Of a DNA stretch of 14,123 nt, positions 13,993 through 14,123 are shown piece after piece. The translations under genes and the position numbers were made by a program. Origin of the DNA: Elusimicrobia bacterium RIFOXYB2_FULL_48_7 (GTDB lineage: Bacteria; Elusimicrobiota; Endomicrobiia; CG1-02-37-114; XYA2-FULL-39-19). The stretch is from contig MGVM01000029.1 of assembly GCA_001800495.1 (NCBI GenBank), positions 1 to 14,123 of the forward strand, written 5' to 3'. The notes under the pieces were generated by a model. That model saw nothing but the letters and a program-made list of their open reading frames with translations, did not search any database and was not told the DNA's origin. Position 1 is the stretch's first letter; each line of letters begins with the position of its first letter.

Positions 13993-14123
13993 TCAGCATT
14001 TTAGCATACCCCATATTTTGATTATTTCTTCAGACACGCCATTTTTACAGTATTCCACGGCAGGCATACCATTGACTATGGACTTGCTCACTTCCTGCGA
14101 AAACGGTATTTTTCCTGCTACCG
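13993..14123 (-). CDS. C-terminus of a MinD/Mrp-family ATPase (partial)
   Basis: Only the last 42 codons and the stop (13993-13995) are inside the window; the gene enters from the right edge. The visible segment, VAGKIPFSQEVSKSI then VNGMPAVEYCKNGVSE and IIKIWGML, matches the end of P-loop ATPases of the MinD group with inserted ferredoxin domains, where I-P-(F/Y)-x-x-x-(V/I) and G-x-P-x-V-(E/D)-Y are typical. Such ATPases are commonly paired with the NifU-like scaffold that follows. The Walker A and ferredoxin motifs are outside the window, so the subtype is inferred. Confidence 0.65.
   Translation of the reverse strand, partial: VAGKIPFSQEVSKSIVNGMPAVEYCKNGVSEEIIKIWGMLKC

Overview
The window is about 14 kb of AT-rich, tightly packed bacterial DNA. 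Every supportable gene lies on the minus strand, so transcription runs from the right edge to the left. Intergenic gaps are short, and there are several stop/start overlaps (TAATG at 7922-7926, ATGA at 10594-10597). No rRNA, tRNA, CRISPR array, insertion sequence or phage gene was seen, and no stretch over 300 bases lacks a gene. HydG implies an anaerobe with [FeFe] hydrogenase. A secreted protein resembling the start of a TonB-type receptor, and a phosphatidylserine decarboxylase, imply a Gram-negative envelope. A homologue of methanogenesis marker protein 8 and several short, uncharacterised membrane proteins fit a poorly described lineage such as Omnitrophota or Elusimicrobiota. That placement is inference only.

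Right part (14123 to about 9990), in order of transcription. The C-terminus of a MinD-type ATPase is followed by a NifU/IscU-type Fe-S scaffold, a J-domain-only protein and HydG, the radical SAM enzyme that builds the Fe(CO)(CN) unit of the H-cluster. A second radical SAM enzyme (COG0731/TYW1-like), an ArgA-like acetyltransferase and a short phosphatidylserine decarboxylase follow. The first four look like an Fe-S and H-cluster assembly unit: ATPase, scaffold, co-chaperone and client.

Middle part (9924 to about 5190). An Mrp/NBP35 Fe-S carrier ATPase is broken by a one-base frameshift. Then come a secreted and membrane-embedded protein with a histidine-rich loop, an ABC ATPase, its ABC-2 permease, a membrane-anchored TPR protein and peptide deformylase. 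The ABC genes overlap or nearly touch and are probably one transport unit.

Left part (5173 to 1). An HAD-like protein, a DUF2099 (methanogenesis marker 8) protein and a FabH-type condensing enzyme are followed by the remnant of an MBL-fold metallohydrolase that has lost most of its middle. After it come a solitary FeoA, a flavin reductase-like protein with a CCNC cluster and an uncharacterised membrane protein. The last two genes, a small H/C-motif membrane protein and the start of a secreted, probably outer-membrane protein, sit behind a candidate promoter overlapped by a perfect inverted repeat. They may be a separately regulated metal-uptake unit.

The most notable items are the HydG/J-protein/NifU-like/MinD cluster, the DUF2099-FabH-HAD group in a bacterium, the internally deleted MBL gene, and the split Mrp.
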